In this document: piece by piece, positions 24,688 through 33,797 of the stretch
Position numbering within the stretch: the first letter of the stretch is position 1
How the letters are laid out: each line of letters begins with the position of its first letter
Program-made: the position numbers and the translations under genes
The notes under the pieces: model-generated
The model's database searches: none
The model's input: the letters and a program-made list of their open reading frames with translations, nothing else
Told to the model about the DNA's origin: nothing
Source of the DNA: an uncultured Eubacteriales bacterium
Lineage (GTDB): Bacteria > Bacillota > Clostridia > Oscillospirales > Oscillospiraceae
Assembly (NCBI GenBank): GCA_902465435.1
Contig: CABQNH010000014.1
Span: 1-43,342 of the forward strand
Length of the DNA stretch: 43,342 nt
Direction of reading: 5' to 3'

Positions 24688-24724
24688 AAAAATTTTGCGG
24701 CGGCTGCAAGAAGGCAGCCGCCGC
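24688..24724 (-). terminator. Terminator of the giant SLH gene
   Basis: An 11-bp GC-rich perfect stem (24697-24707 with 24714-24724) is followed on the minus strand by an A/T run with five T. It begins 36 bases after the stop codon. The gap 24443-24687 shows no gene I can support. Confidence 0.75.
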
Positions 24725-24760
24725 ACTTTCTCACTTATGGGTAATTGCTTGCCGCTCCGA

Positions 24761-27700
24761 TTATTTGCTGATGATGGTTTTTACATAGCACATCAGGATG
24801 GCTGCGACCTGCGCGCGGGTCGCGTCGCTTCCCGGCAGCAGATAACTTGCGCCGTTCGAGGCCGCACCGGCGATCAGCCCCTCAGCCTTCGCCCAGCTCA
24901 ATGCATCGTAAGCCCAGCCGCCGACCTCCTCGTGGTCAGGGAAGGTCGTCAGATCGGCGCGTGCCGCGGTGTCGTAGCCCTTATAGGCGGAGTAGCTGCG
25001 GAGAATCACCGCGATCTGCTCGCGCGTGACGTTGCCGTCGGGATTGAAAAGTCCTTCGCCGATTCCGGCGACCACACCCTTTTCCGCCGCCCAGATGACA
25101 GCCTCGGTGTACCATTTTCCATCCGGAACATCCGTGAAGGGATTTTCCGTCGTGATACCCGGGCGTCCCTCCAGACGGTAGAGCACCGTGACGAGCATGG
25201 CGCGCGTCATCGCCATATTCGGCGAGAAGGTCGTTTCGCTCGTGCCGTAGAAGAAGCCGGATTTCAGCACGAAGTCGATGCCGACATGCGCCCAGTTGGA
25301 GGCGTCGGGAACGTCGATATAGGCGTTGCTCGGGCAGCCCTCACCGCCGTCGCACGCGGTAAGCATCGGGAGCTTGCTTTCCAGTACCGCTTCGCAGCGC
25401 GTGCAGTGCTGGATCAGCGTGCCGGTTTCCGTCAGCGTCGGTGCTGCGGCAACCGTTCCCTCGTCCCAATCGTGGCCGAGCGCGCCGACATAGCTGTCCG
25501 TATAGGTGTAATCGCAGTGCTTGCAGGCGTGGACCGTAAAGCCAAGCTCCGTGCAGGTGGGCGCGGTCACCGTGTCCTCCAGCTCGTGCGCAAGCTTTTC
25601 GATCGGCTCCTCATGGGTCTGACCGCAGGTGCAGGTATAGGTCATGACGCCCTCCTGCGTGCAGGTCGGCTCGCGCGTGACGACGCCGTCGTCATAGCTG
25701 TGGCCGATCGGCGCGGTGTAATTGGCCTTGTAGCTCTCATGGCAGACCGCGCATTCGAAGTAGGTATAGCCCTGCTCAGTATGCGTCGGCTCGTGCAGCA
25801 CGGCCGTCCACTTGTGGCCGCCCTCCACCACCTGATCCATATAGCTTGCGCCGCAGCTCAGGCAGGTGTGGACGGTATAGCCCGCGCTCTGGCAGGTCGG
25901 CTCGATCACGTCCTGCCGGTAAATGCAGTCAAGGGTTTCCTCGCAGATGCTGCAGACATGGTCGTGCAGGCCGTCCGCGCCGAGGATGCAGCTTCCGAAC
26001 TGATGCGTATGGTTTGGATTCACAAGTTTTGCGTAGACGGTCACCGTCTCGTAGATCGGCCGGCCGAAATCAAACGGCGTTGTGAATTCCGGATCGGCAT
26101 ACCAGCCGAGGAAGCGATAATCCTCATAAACGGGATCCTCCGGCTGCGTCGGGCACTTGCCGGGACGAACGATCTGCATGCTATCATCCAGCTCCGTCCC
26201 CGGATAGCGGAAGCGAGCCGCGCAGGCAAAGGTCGGATAGCCGCCGTTTACGGCCGGGGCGACGACCCACGCACGCGTGTATTCTCCTCCGCTCTCTAAA
26301 ACATAGTCGTTGAGAAGGTCAACCAGCGCCTTGGGAACGTTGTCGTTCTTTGTCCCGGCGGCGGCCTTCATAACCTCCTCGGTGCAGTAGGTGTCGCCGG
26401 AATTTGCAACCGCGCCGGAGACGTTGAAGCCGTACTGGACATACGCATTGGTAATGACCGTGTTGTTAATATACGAAGTAATGCCGCCGACCTTTGCATT
26501 TTTACCGTTATTCATCAGACTGCAGACTGCATACACATTGGAGATCACAGAGCTTTTTTCCCCGTAGCTTACGATGTTGCCTGCGATGCCGCCAATACCG
26601 TTCCCCACGTTTTTATTGGAAACCTCCAGCGTCGCAATGGCAAAGCAATTGCGCAGCGTAGTTTCCGATGCATTCGCGACGATGCCGCCTACATACTGGT
26701 TGAATCCGGTATCGCTTTCACTATGGATGCTGCCGACAAAGCCGCAGTTTTCTATGGTTGTCTTGTAGGTTGAGCTGGCAATGCCTCCCGCGCTGGTGCT
26801 GCCGCGACTGCTTCTCTGGTAAATGCTTCCCTCGACGAGCACATCCCGGATCACTCCAAATTGCACTCTGCCGAACAGGCCGATCTCGCCGACCTCGCCG
26901 CCATAGCTGATATTAAAGATGCGCAGGCCGGTGATCTTATGCAGGTTGCCGTGGAAGCTGCCGCGGAAAATAAGATAATCCGGCGGCCCATCATGTTTTA
27001 TCACCGTTCCGATCGGCACCCAGATATGCTCGCTCAGATCGATATCCGCGTTCAGCGTGATGGTGCAGCCCTCAAAGCTGGCGCCGTCCATGACCTTTTT
27101 TGCCAGCGCGGCCAGATCCGCCGCGTCCTCAATGACCCAGTCTCCCGGCTCGGAGGCATAAAGCGCGGCGTCGTAGTTGCCCTCCGCCGTCCAGTAAGTG
27201 CCCTCCTTGGAAAACTGCTGGAGCAGAATCTTGCCGCAGACACTGCAGTGCTTGCCCTCGGTCAGCGTGGCAGTCTCCGCGTCGGTGACGATGGTATGGC
27301 CGAGCGGCCAAACCGGCTCGTGTCCGCTCAGGATTTCGCCGCAGACGCTGCACTTGACGCCCGCCGTCCAGCCGCTTTCGGCGCAGGTCGCCGGAACAGC
27401 CGGCATCGAAGCTTCCGTATGCGGCAGCTTTGCAACGGCGCCCGTCACATTTTCCTCGCCGCAGCGGGTGCAGACGCCGACGATCTCGCCCTCCTCGGCG
27501 CAGGTCGGCTCCTTCGTCACGGTGCCGTTGGGAACCTCGTGACCCAGCGCCGCGATCTCGCTCTGCGGGACAAGAACTTCCCCGCAGCGGCCGCAATGCT
27601 TGCCCTCGGTCAGGCCCGTCTCGGTGCAGGTGGGTACCCTGCCCTCGTCCGTCACTTCCTCGTGACCCAGTGCGTCACCGTCCGTGAAGACTGCCTCCCA

Positions 27701-30700
27701 CTCCGTACCCTTGGAGCTTGCGCCGCAGCCGGTGCAGGAGGTATAGTAGACCGCTGCCTCGGTGCAGGTCGCCTCGGATTTCAGGTATTTCTCATCTACG
27801 GTTTTCGCCGTGTAATCATGATCGGCGATTTCACCATATTCTGCGCCGCAGTCCTCGCAGACCGCCTTATGGGTGCAGTCCGCCTTGCCGCCGTGGCAAT
27901 TCTTTGTCTCGCTGTGACTTTCGTCGCGGGAGCAGGTATGCGTGTGCGTGCCGTCCCCGTTGGACGTCCATGCGCCCCAGTCGTGGCCAAGCGGATTGCC
28001 GCTTGTGAAGGTTGCTTCCGCCTCTGTCCCCCTGGAGCTTGCGCCGCAGCCGGTGCAGGAGGTATAGTAGACCGCTGCCTCGGTGCAGGTCGCCTCGGAT
28101 TTCAGGTATTTCTCATCTACGGTTTTCGCCGTGTAATCATGATCGGCGATTTCACCATATTCTGCGCCGCAGTCCTCGCAGACCGCCTTATGGGTGCAGT
28201 CCGCCTTGCCGCCGTGGCAATTCTTTGTCTCGCTGTGACTTTCGTCGCGGGAGCAGGTATGCGTGTGCGTGCCGTCCCCGTTGGACGTCCATGCGCCCCA
28301 GTCGTGGCCAAGCGGATTGCCGCTTGTGAAGGTTGCTTCCGCCTCTGTCCCCCTGGAGCTTGCGCCGCAGCCGGTGCAGGAGGTATAGTAGACCGCTGCC
28401 TCGGTGCAGGTCGCCTCGGATTTCAGGTATTTCTCGTCCACGGTTTTCGCCGTGTAATTATGCCCGCTGGTTTCGCCATATTCTGCACCGCAGTCCTCGC
28501 AGACCGCCTTATGGGTGCAGTCCGCCTTGCCGCCGTGGCAGTCCTTTGTCTCACTGTGACTTTCGTCGCGGGAGCAGATATGCGTGTGCGTGCCGTCTCC
28601 GTTGGACGTCCATGCGCCCCAGTCATGGCCGAGCGGAGCGCCGTGCGTAAAGGTCGCTTCCGCCTCCGTCCCCTTGGAGCTTGCGCCGCAGTTCACACAG
28701 GACTTATAGTAGACCGCTGCGTCCGTGCAGCTTGCGGCGGACTTCAAATAGGCCTCCTCGGCCGTTTCGGCGGTATATTGATGCGCCGTCATTTCGCCGT
28801 AAGAAGCGCCGCAGTCCTCGCAGACTGCCTTATGCGTGCAGTCCGCCTTGCCGCCGTGGCAGTCCTTCGTCTCGCTGTGGCTCTTATCGCGGGAGCAGGT
28901 ATGCGTGTGCGTGCCGTCTCCGTTGGACGTCCATGCGCCCCAGTCATGGCCGAGCGGAGCGCCGTGCGTAAAGGTCGCTTCCGCCTCCGTCCCCTTGGAG
29001 CTTGCGCCGCAGCCGGTGCAGGAGGTATAGTAGACCGCCGCGTCCGTGCAGCTTGCCGCTGTCTTCAGGTAGGCCGCGTCGGTGTTCTCCGCAGTGTAGC
29101 TGTGCGGTGCAAGGCTGCCGTAGGGCTTGCCGCAGATGCCGCACACCGCCTGCGCGGTGCAGGTCGCCGTGCCGCCGGAGCAGGCCTCATATACCGCCGC
29201 CAGCGTGGCGTCGGCGTCGGGCATCGTGCCGGTGTAGGTCGTGCGTGTGCCGACGCGCGTGGTGCTGCTGCCCACGGTCAGCTCCCAATGGGAGAAGTGC
29301 TGCCCGGAGGGCGCGTCCTTGGCGGTATAGGTGATCGAATCGCCGCCCGTGACGCTGGCAGAGCTTCCCTCCCTGACGTTGACCAGCGTCAAGGTATAGC
29401 TCTGCGCCTTGGCAAAGCGGACATATTTGTTTCTTGAAACCGTGGTTTCCGTGACGTCCGTGACGCGCACGGCGCTGCCTGCGTCCTTGCCCGCCCAGAC
29501 GCCGTAGCCGTCGGCCAGCGAGCTGTAGAGCTTATTGGAGCCAGACTGCGTGGATTGCAGAACCACGATACCGTCTGTGATCTTGTAGGAGGATTCGCTG
29601 TCGTATATGACCAGCGCGAACGCCGAAGCGGATTTTGCCTCGACGTCTGCACCGGCAAAGTTGATGACGCAATTCTGATAAGCAACGATGCTGTAATCCT
29701 TGTCGTCCAGCCTGACCTTACCGCCCTTCAGGCTGAGCGTGCCGTTGGCGCCCATCATGCCGTAGGTGCCGCAGGTCGAATGGACCTCGCCGCCTGCGAC
29801 GGTAAAGTTTCCAACGGCGAAAATGCCGATACCGCCCGTCAGAGTAACCTTACCGCCGGTGATGCGGTTGTTTGCGTTGGCGGACTGGATGTCATATTTG
29901 CAGTTTTGGAACTCGACCTCTGCGCCGGCGATCTCCAGCTCGCCGTTGGCGGTCAGGCCGGTGATCGTCGCGGTTTCATTGGTGTCGCAGATCGCCAGCT
30001 TGCCGCCGGAAAGCGTAGTCTTCCCGGCGCCCGACTGCGACAGCAGACCGTTTTCGGAGCAGTTCAGGCTCAGCTTGCCGCCGGTCAGGTTGAGCTTGCC
30101 GCCCTTGCCCTTGGAAAGCAGAATGCCGTTCTTCGCGTTGATCGTGATGTCCGCGCTGCCGCCGACCGCCAGCGTACCGGCCGCGTTATCCGCGTAGCCC
30201 GCGCTGTCGGCCTGCAGCGTGTGCGTGCCGCCCGTGAAGCCGATGGTCTTTGTGCCGAGGTTCTGGAGGCCGCAGTAGAGCGTGGAGGTGGTCAGCTCGC
30301 CGCCCGTGATGTCCACCGTGCCATAGCTATAGATACCGACGGATTCTTCGGTGCTTGTGCCGGTCAGCGAGAGCTTGCCGGACGTCAGAGAAAACTTCGA
30401 TTCGGCGTTTTGCAGGTTCACGCCCTTTCTCACGGCGGTGATATCGACCGTGCCGCCGGCGACGGTCGCCGAGGAATTCTCCTCGACCTGAATGCCGACG
30501 CCGTCGGAGATGATCTCGACATTGGCGTTTTCGAATTTCAGAGAACCGCCGGCACTCGAGCTGTCATACCGGCAGACCACGGCAGCCATTTCGCTGCTCT
30601 CAAGCGTCAGCTTGCCGGCGCCTTTGACCGTCACTGCGCCGTAGGTATAAAGCGGATACATCGCGCTCAGCGTGCCGGTGCAGTTCTCCAGAAGGTTGGT

Positions 30701-31429
30701 CGTGCCGGGCGTAAAGTTCAGCGCGGAGGAGCTGTCCCCCGCAAGCGTCATGGAAAACGCCGTGTTTCTGACCGTAGCCGAAGCGTCCATCCCCATGTAA
30801 AGGCCAAGCTGGCAGCCCCGTGCATCGAGCCTGCAGCCTGTAATCGTCGCCTGTTCGTTCACGCGGAGCAGGCTGGCGTGTCCGGCGTAGCTGCCGGTCG
30901 AGCTGTCCGTCATGCTGAGCGTCACGTTTTCCATGGTCAGCTTGCCGCCGTTGTAGACGCCGACACGGGTCGTGCCGTCGCTCAGCGGCGTCGTGACGCC
31001 GACACTCTTTGATCTGATGACGAGCTGATCCGTCGCAGGATTCCCGCTCTTGCCGACGATCGTCGTGTCATAATTGGCAAGCAGCGCATAGTTTGTCTCC
31101 TGCGTGCAGATGTTCTCCCCGCCGCTGCTGTCGCTGTCGCGGAGATTCACGGTATTCTTTCCGTCCACAACGATTTTCAGGCCGGAAATATCGCTGTAAA
31201 TCACCGCGTTGACCGCACCGGAGGTGAGGTTCATGTTCTTCAGGGTCAGCGTTTTGCTGCCCGGATCATAGGTGGCGGTGCCGCCGCCCTCCGAGTAGGT
31301 TTTCTGGTCGCTGGTGAACTGGAACTCGTTGATGTACAGCTCATAGGCCGTCGCGGCAGAGGCCGAAACGGGCAGCGCCGAAATCAGCAGGCACAGCACC
31401 ATAACCAGACACACGATGCGTTTCTTCAT
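24761..31429 (-). CDS. Giant SLH-anchored repeat surface protein
   Basis: A secreted protein of about 2,222 residues. A signal peptide (1-28, ends SASAATA) leads into a beta-helix-like region rich in GG and N/T repeats (about 30-670), then a bacterial-repeat domain (about 680-745, HFSHWEL). Four full copies and a partial fifth of a 107-residue Cys-rich unit follow (about 748-1250; unit starts CHGGKADCTHKAVCEDCG). More CxxC segments (about 1250-1415), a GLUG-like beta-helix (about 1420-1730), an InlB-type repeat (RFLGWYADPEF), further CxxC segments (about 1810-2010) and three SLH domains (about 2040-2222) complete it. I chose the ATG at 31429, after GGAGGA, because it starts the signal peptide. 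Probably an adhesin or S-layer-associated protein; ligand unknown. Confidence 0.9.
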   Translation of the reverse strand: MKKRIVCLVMVLCLLISALPVSASAATAYELYINEFQFTSDQKTYSEGGGTATYDPGSKTLTLKNMNLTSGAVNAVIYSDISGLKIVVDGKNTVNLRDSDSSGGENICTQETNYALLANYDTTIVGKSGNPATDQLVIRSKSVGVTTPLSDGTTRVGVYNGGKLTMENVTLSMTDSSTGSYAGHASLLRVNEQATITGCRLDARGCQLGLYMGMDASATVRNTAFSMTLAGDSSSALNFTPGTTNLLENCTGTLSAMYPLYTYGAVTVKGAGKLTLESSEMAAVVCRYDSSSAGGSLKFENANVEIISDGVGIQVEENSSATVAGGTVDITAVRKGVNLQNAESKFSLTSGKLSLTGTSTEESVGIYSYGTVDITGGELTTSTLYCGLQNLGTKTIGFTGGTHTLQADSAGYADNAAGTLAVGGSADITINAKNGILLSKGKGGKLNLTGGKLSLNCSENGLLSQSGAGKTTLSGGKLAICDTNETATITGLTANGELEIAGAEVEFQNCKYDIQSANANNRITGGKVTLTGGIGIFAVGNFTVAGGEVHSTCGTYGMMGANGTLSLKGGKVRLDDKDYSIVAYQNCVINFAGADVEAKSASAFALVIYDSESSYKITDGIVVLQSTQSGSNKLYSSLADGYGVWAGKDAGSAVRVTDVTETTVSRNKYVRFAKAQSYTLTLVNVREGSSASVTGGDSITYTAKDAPSGQHFSHWELTVGSSTTRVGTRTTYTGTMPDADATLAAVYEACSGGTATCTAQAVCGICGKPYGSLAPHSYTAENTDAAYLKTAASCTDAAVYYTSCTGCGASSKGTEAEATFTHGAPLGHDWGAWTSNGDGTHTHTCSRDKSHSETKDCHGGKADCTHKAVCEDCGASYGEMTAHQYTAETAEEAYLKSAASCTDAAVYYKSCVNCGASSKGTEAEATFTHGAPLGHDWGAWTSNGDGTHTHICSRDESHSETKDCHGGKADCTHKAVCEDCGAEYGETSGHNYTAKTVDEKYLKSEATCTEAAVYYTSCTGCGASSRGTEAEATFTSGNPLGHDWGAWTSNGDGTHTHTCSRDESHSETKNCHGGKADCTHKAVCEDCGAEYGEIADHDYTAKTVDEKYLKSEATCTEAAVYYTSCTGCGASSRGTEAEATFTSGNPLGHDWGAWTSNGDGTHTHTCSRDESHSETKNCHGGKADCTHKAVCEDCGAEYGEIADHDYTAKTVDEKYLKSEATCTEAAVYYTSCTGCGASSKGTEWEAVFTDGDALGHEEVTDEGRVPTCTETGLTEGKHCGRCGEVLVPQSEIAALGHEVPNGTVTKEPTCAEEGEIVGVCTRCGEENVTGAVAKLPHTEASMPAVPATCAESGWTAGVKCSVCGEILSGHEPVWPLGHTIVTDAETATLTEGKHCSVCGKILLQQFSKEGTYWTAEGNYDAALYASEPGDWVIEDAADLAALAKKVMDGASFEGCTITLNADIDLSEHIWVPIGTVIKHDGPPDYLIFRGSFHGNLHKITGLRIFNISYGGEVGEIGLFGRVQFGVIRDVLVEGSIYQRSSRGSTSAGGIASSTYKTTIENCGFVGSIHSESDTGFNQYVGGIVANASETTLRNCFAIATLEVSNKNVGNGIGGIAGNIVSYGEKSSVISNVYAVCSLMNNGKNAKVGGITSYINNTVITNAYVQYGFNVSGAVANSGDTYCTEEVMKAAAGTKNDNVPKALVDLLNDYVLESGGEYTRAWVVAPAVNGGYPTFACAARFRYPGTELDDSMQIVRPGKCPTQPEDPVYEDYRFLGWYADPEFTTPFDFGRPIYETVTVYAKLVNPNHTHQFGSCILGADGLHDHVCSICEETLDCIYRQDVIEPTCQSAGYTVHTCLSCGASYMDQVVEGGHKWTAVLHEPTHTEQGYTYFECAVCHESYKANYTAPIGHSYDDGVVTREPTCTQEGVMTYTCTCGQTHEEPIEKLAHELEDTVTAPTCTELGFTVHACKHCDYTYTDSYVGALGHDWDEGTVAAAPTLTETGTLIQHCTRCEAVLESKLPMLTACDGGEGCPSNAYIDVPDASNWAHVGIDFVLKSGFFYGTSETTFSPNMAMTRAMLVTVLYRLEGRPGITTENPFTDVPDGKWYTEAVIWAAEKGVVAGIGEGLFNPDGNVTREQIAVILRSYSAYKGYDTAARADLTTFPDHEEVGGWAYDALSWAKAEGLIAGAASNGASYLLPGSDATRAQVAAILMCYVKTIISK
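27700..29190 (-). repeat. 321-bp tandem repeat array in the giant SLH gene
   Basis: The unit is 321 bases (107 codons). The units at 27721-28041 and 28042-28362 look identical at every base, with identity continuing to about 28434; the units towards 29190 have diverged. This indicates recent duplication by slippage or unequal recombination. Confidence 0.85.
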
Positions 31430-31594
31430 GTGGCGTCCTCCTTTTTGGTTTTGCTTTTCTTCTGTCCTTGCTTTCGTCCGTGGGGCACTCGCCGGTTTCC
31501 CGGTGATACCTGAGGTGTCCGACGCCCTGCGGCGTCTCGGCTTACGCATTCCAACCGCACTGCATGTTAAAAATCGCATTGGATATGTTTTTCG

Positions 31595-31639
31595 ATTGGA
31601 TTCACATCCAATTATACACTGCATTTTGCGGCAAATCAA
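31595..31639 (-). promoter_or_regulatory. Promoter of the giant SLH gene with palindrome
   Basis: On the minus strand TTGATT (31634-31639) and a perfect TATAAT (31611-31616) are 17 bases apart. A perfect 7-bp inverted repeat, ATTGGAT-TCAC-ATCCAAT (31595-31612), touches the downstream edge of the -10 and looks like an operator. The leader is about 175 bases. Confidence 0.65.
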
Positions 31640-31675
31640 TAGGCCGCGCGAAAAAAGGCAGCGGTTCGTTGATTT

Positions 31676-31701
31676 TTTTGCTATGCAGAAGCATAGCAAA
31701 A
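31676..31701. repeat. Perfect 11-bp inverted repeat upstream of the giant gene promoter
   Basis: TTTTGCTATGC (31676-31686) and its complement (31691-31701) flank a 4-base loop, about 40 bases upstream of the -35. It has no following T tract on either strand, so it is not a terminator; an activator or repressor site is possible. Confidence 0.5.
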
Positions 31702-32030
31702 TATCCCCCGTCCTTACGGAGCAGCCGGAAATGCCGCCCAAAAGCTTCCTGCCCCGGCATTTGCGCATTTTCGCGGTACGGTACGCCATGCAGGAAGCTT
31801 TATGCAACCCGCTGATTTCATCCGCAGGGTCGGGAGCTGTGCGCTTTTGCGGAAGCGGCGGCCGCTTCCCCACTCTCCCGCCGCACATGGCGGCGCAGAC
31901 ATGGCACAAAAAGCGAAAAGAGCCATTTGCGCGTTCTCGCGGCAGGCGAATTGCAGCGGACGCCTTCCGCGTTTCCTGCCAGGCGGCATCAAAGCCCATC
32001 CCCGCAAATTTTGGAGAAAAAAAGAATTAC

Positions 32031-32059
32031 TTGACGCAGGAGGTTTTTTGTAAGATAAT
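32031..32059 (+). promoter_or_regulatory. Promoter of pssA, separated from the gene by a repeat element
   Basis: TTGACG (32031-32036) and GATAAT (32054-32059) are 17 bases apart. The left end of the repeat element touches the -10, so the whole element lies in the transcribed leader. The region 31702-32030 holds nothing else I can support. Confidence 0.65.
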
Positions 32060-32215
32060 AGTGTCAGTTGACAAGTGCAGACACGCTTGCGGTCCGGACT
32101 GGAACGCCGTCTGCTGCGTGATTGTCCTTGACTTGCGTCACGCCCACGAGGATAACGACGTCGGACGTCGTTTTGCCCTGTGAAAAACCGTGCGCGCCCT
32201 TGTCAGCTGACGTTA
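32059..32215. mobile_element. Compact MITE-like repeat element, copy 2
   Basis: The 157-bp element has terminal inverted repeats (left TAGTGTCAGTTGACAAGTGC, right reverse complement TAACGTCAGCTGACAAGGGC). Its interior matches both arms of the nested copy at 18863-19413, including GACACGCTTGCGG, GGAACGCCGTCTGCTGCGTGA and GAGGATAACGACG. It carries no ORF. Inside it TTGACT and GATAAC lie 17 bases apart, a possible internal promoter towards pssA. Confidence 0.75.
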
Positions 32216-32244
32216 GAGAGCAAACGAAAATGGGGATAATAGTA

Positions 32245-32871
32245 ATGATCGGTTTTTATAACTACACAGTCATCCTGACCTATGTCAGTTTGGTAATCAG
32301 CATGTGCGGCATCGGCTGCGCCATGACGCACCACCCGCTCGCGGCGATCTTCTGCCTGATGGGCTCCGGCTTCTGCGATATGTTCGACGGAAAAATCGCG
32401 CGCACCAAGAAGGATCGTACCGAGGAGGAATGCCGCTACGGCATCCAAATTGATTCGCTTTGCGACCTTGTCTGCTTCGGCGTGCTGCCCGCCGTGATCG
32501 GCATCATGGTTTCCGGCCTGGAATGGTACATGATGGCGATTGCCTGCATTTTCATTCTTGCGGGTATGATCCGGCTTGCTTACTACAATGTCACGGAGGA
32601 AACGCGCCAGCAGGAGACGTCGGAGGTACGGCATAAGTACGTCGGCCTGCCCATCACCTCCTCCGCGTTGATTATGCCGGTCGTATATTGCTTCCGCGAG
32701 CTGATCGGCGTGCACTTCCATATGGTCTACGCTGCAATGCTTTTGATCGTCGGGCTTTTGTTTGTGCTGCCCATCGAGATCAAAAAGCCGAAAACCAAAG
32801 CGATGGTCGCCATGCTGATCGCCGGGCTGCTCATTGCCGCGATTTTGATCCTCACGAAATATGTTTTGTAA
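32245..32871 (+). CDS. pssA: CDP-diacylglycerol-serine O-phosphatidyltransferase
   Basis: This integral membrane enzyme makes phosphatidylserine from CDP-diacylglycerol and serine. The CDP-alcohol phosphotransferase motif is clear in GSGFCDMFDGKIARTKKDRTEEECRYGIQIDSLCD, near residues 41-75, with the DG-x2-AR-x8-G-x3-D-x3-D pattern. About six membrane segments are visible in 208 residues. Homologues usually begin MIGFYNYT, so I chose 32245; an in-frame ATG at 32230 is possible and neither has a strong ribosome site. It is followed by a lipid kinase gene, 20 bases later. Confidence 0.9.
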   Translation: MIGFYNYTVILTYVSLVISMCGIGCAMTHHPLAAIFCLMGSGFCDMFDGKIARTKKDRTEEECRYGIQIDSLCDLVCFGVLPAVIGIMVSGLEWYMMAIACIFILAGMIRLAYYNVTEETRQQETSEVRHKYVGLPITSSALIMPVVYCFRELIGVHFHMVYAAMLLIVGLLFVLPIEIKKPKTKAMVAMLIAGLLIAAILILTKYVL

Positions 32872-32891
32872 TGACAAAAAGAAGGAACACC

Positions 32892-33797
32892 ATGAAACGA
32901 TTGCTTTTGGTTATGAATCCCTGTTCTGGAAAAAAGCGCGCCAACGGCTGTCTCGCGGAGATCATCGGTATTTTCAATCGCGGCGGCTATGACGTGAGCA
33001 CCTATATGACCGCGGCGCGCGGCGATGCAACGGAGATCGTAAAGGCGCGCGGCGGCGAATTTGACTGCGTGGTCTGCGTCGGCGGCGACGGCACCTTTAA
33101 CGAGGTCGTCTCTGGCCTGTGCGACGGCGGCCTGAAAACGCCGATCGGCTACATCCCCGCCGGCAGCACCAACGACTTTGCCAACAGCCTGCATCTTTCG
33201 AAAAACATTCTGGAGGCGGCGCAGGACATCGTAGACGGCACGCCGCACACGCTGGACGTCGGCCGCTTCGGCACGCGGCATTTTTCCTATGTCGCCTCCT
33301 TCGGTGCCTTCGCCAGAACCTCGTATTCCACGCCGCAGAGCGTCAAAAATACGCTGGGGCACCTTGCCTATATTCTTGGCGGCATCAAGGAGATTCCTAC
33401 CATCCGCGCCAAGCAGGTTCGCTTTGAGACAGCGGAGGGCGAGATTTTTGAGGATAAATATCTGTTCGGTGCCATCAGCAACTCCACCTCCGTCGGCGGC
33501 ATTCTGACGCTCGATCCGGAGATCGTAGATATGAACGACGGCGTGTTTGAGCTGCTTCTCATTAAATCTCCCGCCAATGTGCTGGAGCTGCACGAATGCA
33601 TACGGGCGCTGACTAAGAAGGATTATTCCTCGAAAATGATCACCTTCTGCACCACACGCAGCGTAACCATCACTGCAGACCCGGAGATGGAGTGGACACT
33701 GGACGGCGAGCAGGAGCTGGGGCACGAGACCGTCACGGCGGAAAATCTGCACGACGCCATTTCCGTTTTGGTCAACGAGAAAGAGGCTTCGGCATGA
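32892..33797 (+). CDS. Diacylglycerol-kinase-family lipid kinase
   Basis: A 301-residue DAGK_cat-family kinase (DgkB/YegS type). LLLVMNPCSGKKRANG near residues 4-19 is the nucleotide-binding start, VVCVGGDGTFNEVVSGL near 60-76 the GGDG ATP motif, and PIGYIPAGSTNDFANSL near 84-100 the GSTND loop. The C-terminal beta-sandwich is complete with GVFELLLIK near 218. It likely phosphorylates diacylglycerol to phosphatidate, which recycles lipid for the adjacent pssA pathway. The start follows GAAGGA; its stop overlaps the next start. Confidence 0.9.
   Translation: MKRLLLVMNPCSGKKRANGCLAEIIGIFNRGGYDVSTYMTAARGDATEIVKARGGEFDCVVCVGGDGTFNEVVSGLCDGGLKTPIGYIPAGSTNDFANSLHLSKNILEAAQDIVDGTPHTLDVGRFGTRHFSYVASFGAFARTSYSTPQSVKNTLGHLAYILGGIKEIPTIRAKQVRFETAEGEIFEDKYLFGAISNSTSVGGILTLDPEIVDMNDGVFELLLIKSPANVLELHECIRALTKKDYSSKMITFCTTRSVTITADPEMEWTLDGEQELGHETVTAENLHDAISVLVNEKEASA

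Noticed and set aside
27700..29190. Regular repeats suggestive of a CRISPR array
   Set aside because: The 321-bp units are contiguous, in frame and coding, with no spacers and no cas genes.
26861..29437. An 858-codon plus-strand open frame opposite the giant SLH gene
   Set aside because: Its repeats are the antisense of the 107-residue coding repeat, and it lacks any recognised domain.
31676..31701. Hairpin as an intrinsic terminator
   Set aside because: Neither strand has a T tract after the stem; A runs follow instead.
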